Origin: Puccinellia tenuiflora
Lineage: Eukaryota > Streptophyta > Magnoliopsida > Poales > Poaceae
Direction: 5' to 3'
Length of the DNA stretch: 64,000 bases
Assembly: GCA_012064385.1 (NCBI GenBank)
Contig: QRDG01000422.1
Coordinates: 349,477-413,476, forward strand
The notes below the pieces were generated by a model. The model had not been told where the DNA came from. It saw only the letters and a program-made list of their open reading frames with translations, and ran no database searches. The position numbers and the translations under genes are program-made. Below, piece after piece: positions 60,009 to 64,000 of this stretch; position 1 is the stretch's first letter, and each line of letters starts with the position of its first letter.

Positions 60009-61286
60009 TCTAAACTATAATATTAAGATCCGTGGCGATGGTGTGGTAGGTTATTTTTATTTTACCCTTATTTATCAAATAAAATTACACAGATTGCCAC
60101 CGCGTAAGTAAAAAAAACTTTCGGCAAACGTAACATGAAAAGGCCCTGCCATCGTCGTCTAGCAGCGTCATGTGCCGCCTCTCGTCATCCTCAGCTTCTG
60201 CGGAACTCAGCGGCGGCAGAGGTGAAGCCCCATGCCGAACATTGCCGTGAGGGGGGCCCGGACCTCCAGCAACTCTGGCAGCTCCTCAGATGATCTGCTC
60301 GTCGACGAGTGTGGTCTGCTCGCAGATGATCTGCTCCACCGCGGCCCGCGCGCGCACGTCTGCATGCCGAGACTCGTACGAGTCGCCCTCTTGCGTTCCA
60401 GAGGACACAACAAGGTCTACTACTGCTGCCTCAAGCTCTAGCTTCCAAACAACATCGTCTGGACTCTCCGGATGCTGGGAGAGTGGATGAATTAATCAGC
60501 TCTAGCTGTCTGCAGTGGAAACGCACGCAACGCCACGTCCTGGTAGAGACAACGCAAAACTAGCGGACCAACGCGGCCACGTCTCCTAGCACCACACACG
60601 CATCGAGCAGAAAAGAGACCGACGGGACGGCCGGGCAGTCAAACAGATTGATCAGATGGTCTGAATGATGGCCAACAAATCCAGCTACAAAGTTGTAGGA
60701 GTACTGGGTAATTCGCAACAAGCAACTGAATATGCTTGACTCAACACATCAATATTAATGGACTGCGACTAGCTTAACACGTCTATGTTTCTTAGGGTAC
60801 TTTTAATTGAAGCCTTTATTTATTCTACTATAACTAAGTTGATTTAAAAATAGCATATTCCTCAACCAATGATGATATCGCCAGATCAAGATTATATCTA
60901 CACAAAATCCCATTAGATGGTTCTCATGGTTGATTTAAAAATAATTGTTTCGGCCAACCGCGAAAATAAGAGGATAATATTATAGCATGGTAAAAATATC
61001 AAGGTGATAATGTTATATACTATTATAGAGAAGTTCAAACTCCCAGCCTCTGCATCCACGAGGCAACACCCAAGCCAAACAAAAATCAAGGCCAGAAAAT
61101 TTGTTGTGCTACACATAAGATTGAAAAAAAATAAGTGACAACTTTTTATTTCTCTTTTTATAAAGGTTGTTATATAGACTAGGAGGAGGACGAAATCATG
61201 AGCTTGGACAATATAGTTTCAAGGCTCAATTTGATGTCTGTCAACTTTTAATTTGTACCTGTTGCAACGCACGGGCAATTTGCTAG
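60009..61286 (+). mobile_element. Helitron-like element upstream of the lipase gene
   Basis: The element starts TCTAAACTATAATATTAAG after an A and ends GGGCAATTTGCTAG before a T. The 3' hairpin is formed by CCTGT and ACGGG arms around tgcaacgc. These are Helitron end features, and the ends resemble those of the element at 50303-51961. Its 5' end lies about 445 bp upstream of the lipase start codon. A GC-rich block at 60120-60640 could be captured sequence but matches nothing I know. No helicase is encoded. Confidence 0.6.
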
Positions 61287-63484
61287 TTATGATTTAAGTT
61301 CTAACCAGCGAGGTCTCATTTATTGCTGTAAATTTTCGGTGTTTGTAACCTCACCCGATATAGTGAAGATTTGCTGGCTGACGTTTGTGGTTTTTTTCTC
61401 TTCCTCCTTGAAAGTGTTTTGTTCATCGTTTATTTTGCCTATCATTTATAACATACCCCAAACTCTTCGCATGTCCGAACCCTAAAGAGGCGTTTAAGCC
61501 GGCGACGCGGCGACCACTTTGCCACCTCCCTCCGTCGGTGAGACTGTGGGTCCGTGCCTTCTTCGTCCACCGTTTCGACAACGACAGGGGGTGGGACCTC
61601 AGTACATCGACTCTGGTGTGTAGGTAGGGTTGGCCTCGGTTTTCTTTGGACGTCGCATCGGTGACGGGAACGACGCAACGTCGGAATAAGGTGCCTCTGC
61701 TTCTCCCCCATCTCGGCGTCGTGGAACAAGGTAGCATGGGACGTCCCACAACGACATGTGCCTCGCTGCTTACAATAGACATTTTCATTGACTCACAAAG
61801 CCTCGCTGACGACGGTGCTTTTTTAGATATGGCAACGTCTCTTCCGGCGTGCGCCTCGGCGGCGATGGAATCGAGCAACGGCCGCTTTCGACCGGTACAT
61901 CGAAACCTAGGGATAATTTTGTATTTTCCTATTCCTCTAAGGGTCTATCTGCAAAGTTTTCAGGACAATCGTGTTTTCTGGTCTGTTTTTTTTTGTTTTT
62001 GTTTCTAAGTGTATTTGCTTAACTCGATTTTATTTATTACTAGTAAACGTGCACGTGTAATACACGTGTAATAATAGTGAATATAATATTAATAACTCAC
62101 AAAATATTAATGATTTTAATTATCAAAGTGAATAAATAAAAATAACATAATCCACATATCGATATGATAAATAAAACAACAATAATAATTAATCAATCAA
62201 AATAAAAAAACTTGTATCTATTAATTATTAAAAGAAAATAACAACCAGAAAAAATAAAACTTTGTTCCACACATATGATGACTTAATAGAACACTTCAGT
62301 GCTATAAATTGGAGTAGCTACTTTCTATTTATTGGACTATTATTTTCGACTTGCGTAGCTAATCTTGTAGGTCCATCGTTGCTCGCTTTGTACCCTCGTT
62401 CAGGTAACCAAATAAATGTTTCACCGAGGAAGCCTTCGATGGGGGTTCTTCGGTGGGATTGACGTCGCCCTCGTACATGTCTCTCCTTAATAACACTAAC
62501 CTATAACACGTGATGAGGATGGCCGGAGCATAGAGTAGCCATGGCTCGAGGGACATGGGATCACAGGATCTAGAGGAGAGAAGGGGAGGACCAGAAAACT
62601 CACCTGAACCTTGGAGATGAACAAGAGGCCACCGCAATGCAGCGCGGGTGGAGGTGAAGTAGTCGATGTTGTAGGGGCCGGTTTGGCCTACAACCGCACG
62701 CAGAGCTGCGCAGGAGGCCGCGACCAGCACATCAGCAGCACCAAAGACTTGTCCTGAGAGAAGACAGCAGTTATCTTGGCTGAGGCTAATCTAAAACATG
62801 CTTAACAAACAATACAGCTTCCTGATATAATATAAAAACAATCAATTTTCAAGATACACAAAAAATTGTTTAAAGCTTCCTCATTTCCTGAACTCCAGGG
62901 AGGGACTTGTATCACCGATAAAATGACAACAAAAAATACCCACAATTATGTATAAGAACCACAATACAAATGACAGGAAAAGACTACAATCTGCAGCAAT
63001 TAAACACAACTAAAGAACAATACATCCACAATCTCTACACAAATTTATTATCAGGTGTTTTCAAGTATTAATCTGTAAGGCCAAGGCATGTGATGGCTGG
63101 ACCCGACTACATATAGGGCGCCCTAGATTTGGCATAATCATAGGGCATTAAGATTTTTTCTTAATTATCCACTCAAAGTCACGGGATGTTAGCATATGTT
63201 CGCATGCATGCACAAAATCGAAATTGATGACATCCCGCATTTAATACGAAATCCGAAAATTCAAAATGTTTTGTAGCTCAAACCTTTTATCGGATTTATG
63301 ATTCGTTTTCAACGTTAGACTAGTCGCGTCGAGATCTTCAAAACTAGATTCCATGTTGATATGTTTCGACGATATTTGTTTTGACCCAAAAGTTACCAAC
63401 CCTATAACAAGTAAGTTACCAGGCTGTACTATATAAGTTACCACCCAACATAACGATTAATTTTGTACCATACTATACAACGGA
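61287..63484. other. Intergenic stretch; one further Helitron-like 3' end
   Basis: No supported gene. A minus-strand Helitron-type 3' end lies at 62040-62065: the sequence ctagtaaacgtgcacgtgta begins with CTAG after an A, and a 7-bp perfect hairpin (cacgtgt/acacgtg) follows. Its 5' end was not found. Frames at 61423-62008 and 62359-62730 have no recognised similarity. Confidence 0.4.
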
Positions 63485-64000
63485 TAGTAACTCCATCGGT
63501 CTAGGGATGGTAACTCCATTAGTGTAGGGTGTTGTTAACTTCATCACTACTGGGTTGACTACTCTATCAGTTTATGGTGGATAACTTCATCAATTTAGGG
63601 TGAGTATCTCCTTCATTTCACGATGGTAACTCTATCAGACTAGGATGGGTAACTTCGTCACTACTGGGTTGGTAACTCTATTAGTTTATGGTGAGTAACT
63701 CCATCAATTTAGGATGGGTAACTCCTTCATTCCAGGATGGTAACTCCATCAGATTATGGTGGGTAACTTCATCACTACTGGGTTGGTAACTCTATCAGTT
63801 TATGGTGGGTAACTCTATCAATTTAGGGAGTGGGGTAACTCCTTCATTCCAGGATGATAACTGCATCAGACTAGGGTGGGTAACTTCATCACTACTGGGT
63901 TGGTAATTCTATCAGTTAATGGTGGGTCACTCCATCAATTAGGGGGGGGGGGGGGGGGGGGTAACTCCTTCATTCCAGGATGGTAAGTTTATCAGACTAG
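63485..64000. repeat. Tandem array of ~23-bp monomers with five-monomer higher-order period
   Basis: The monomer is close to ggtaactccatca plus about ten variable bases. Successive monomers carry distinct tails (cactactgggt, gtttatggt, atttaggg, ttccagga, gactaggg) and these repeat in that order about every 115 bp, at least four times. One monomer contains a run of 20 G at 63942-63961. The array continues past the right edge of the window. The sequence is non-coding. Confidence 0.88.

Noticed and set aside
61423..62008. Overlapping frames of up to 151 codons
   Set aside because: No domain, no splice pattern, and located between Helitron-like ends.
1..64000. tRNA, rRNA, CRISPR array or bacterial operon
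   Set aside because: None was seen; the introns, repeats and gene families are those of a plant nuclear genome.

Overview
The window is nuclear DNA of a grass, almost certainly a Triticeae cereal (wheat, barley, rye or Aegilops). The best evidence is a BARE1/Angela/WIS-type Copia LTR with its initiator-Met-tRNA primer site, together with Stowaway and Tourist MITEs, Helitron-like ends and large nested LTR elements. The six convincing host genes are split by introns and match plant families. No operon, CRISPR array, phage or bacterial feature is present. I found no new multi-gene system; the unusual material is mostly transposon architecture and a few gene-level oddities.

Layout. 1-4517: the 5' part of a minus-strand Copia element (LTR, primer site, broken gag). 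4697-6238: a solo LTR. 6577-9296 (minus): a seven-exon receptor-like kinase with a membrane anchor, no ectodomain and altered catalytic motifs. 10435-11252: a retroposed segment with a 12-bp target duplication. 12084-20840: a large LTR element without protein domains that carries two full LTRs plus a third partial copy. 21156-21438: a TRIM element. 23792-23964: a Stowaway MITE. 24208-28706: a PIF/Harbinger-type element split by a 3.7 kb solo LTR. 30122-32908 (minus): SDH4, a membrane-anchor subunit of mitochondrial complex II. 34306-35849 (plus): a thaumatin-like protein. 36263-38236: a PIF/Harbinger element with a disabled transposase. 38373-41737: further inverted-repeat elements. 42858-44843 (plus): a C2H2 zinc-finger protein. 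47138-54374 (plus): an RLCK-VII kinase of the PBS1/PBL27/RLCK185 type, with a Helitron-like insertion in its third intron and a decayed copy of part of its last exon downstream. 56764-59563 (minus): a ten-exon class-3 lipase with a Helitron-like element just upstream. 63485-64000: a tandem array with a five-monomer higher-order period that runs off the window.

The host genes do not form a pathway. Thaumatin-like proteins, RLCK-VII kinases and class-3 lipases are often linked to stress or immunity in plants, but nothing here shows that they work together. Exon limits were set by hand from reading frame, splice dinucleotides and remembered family sequence, so they are models without transcript support.
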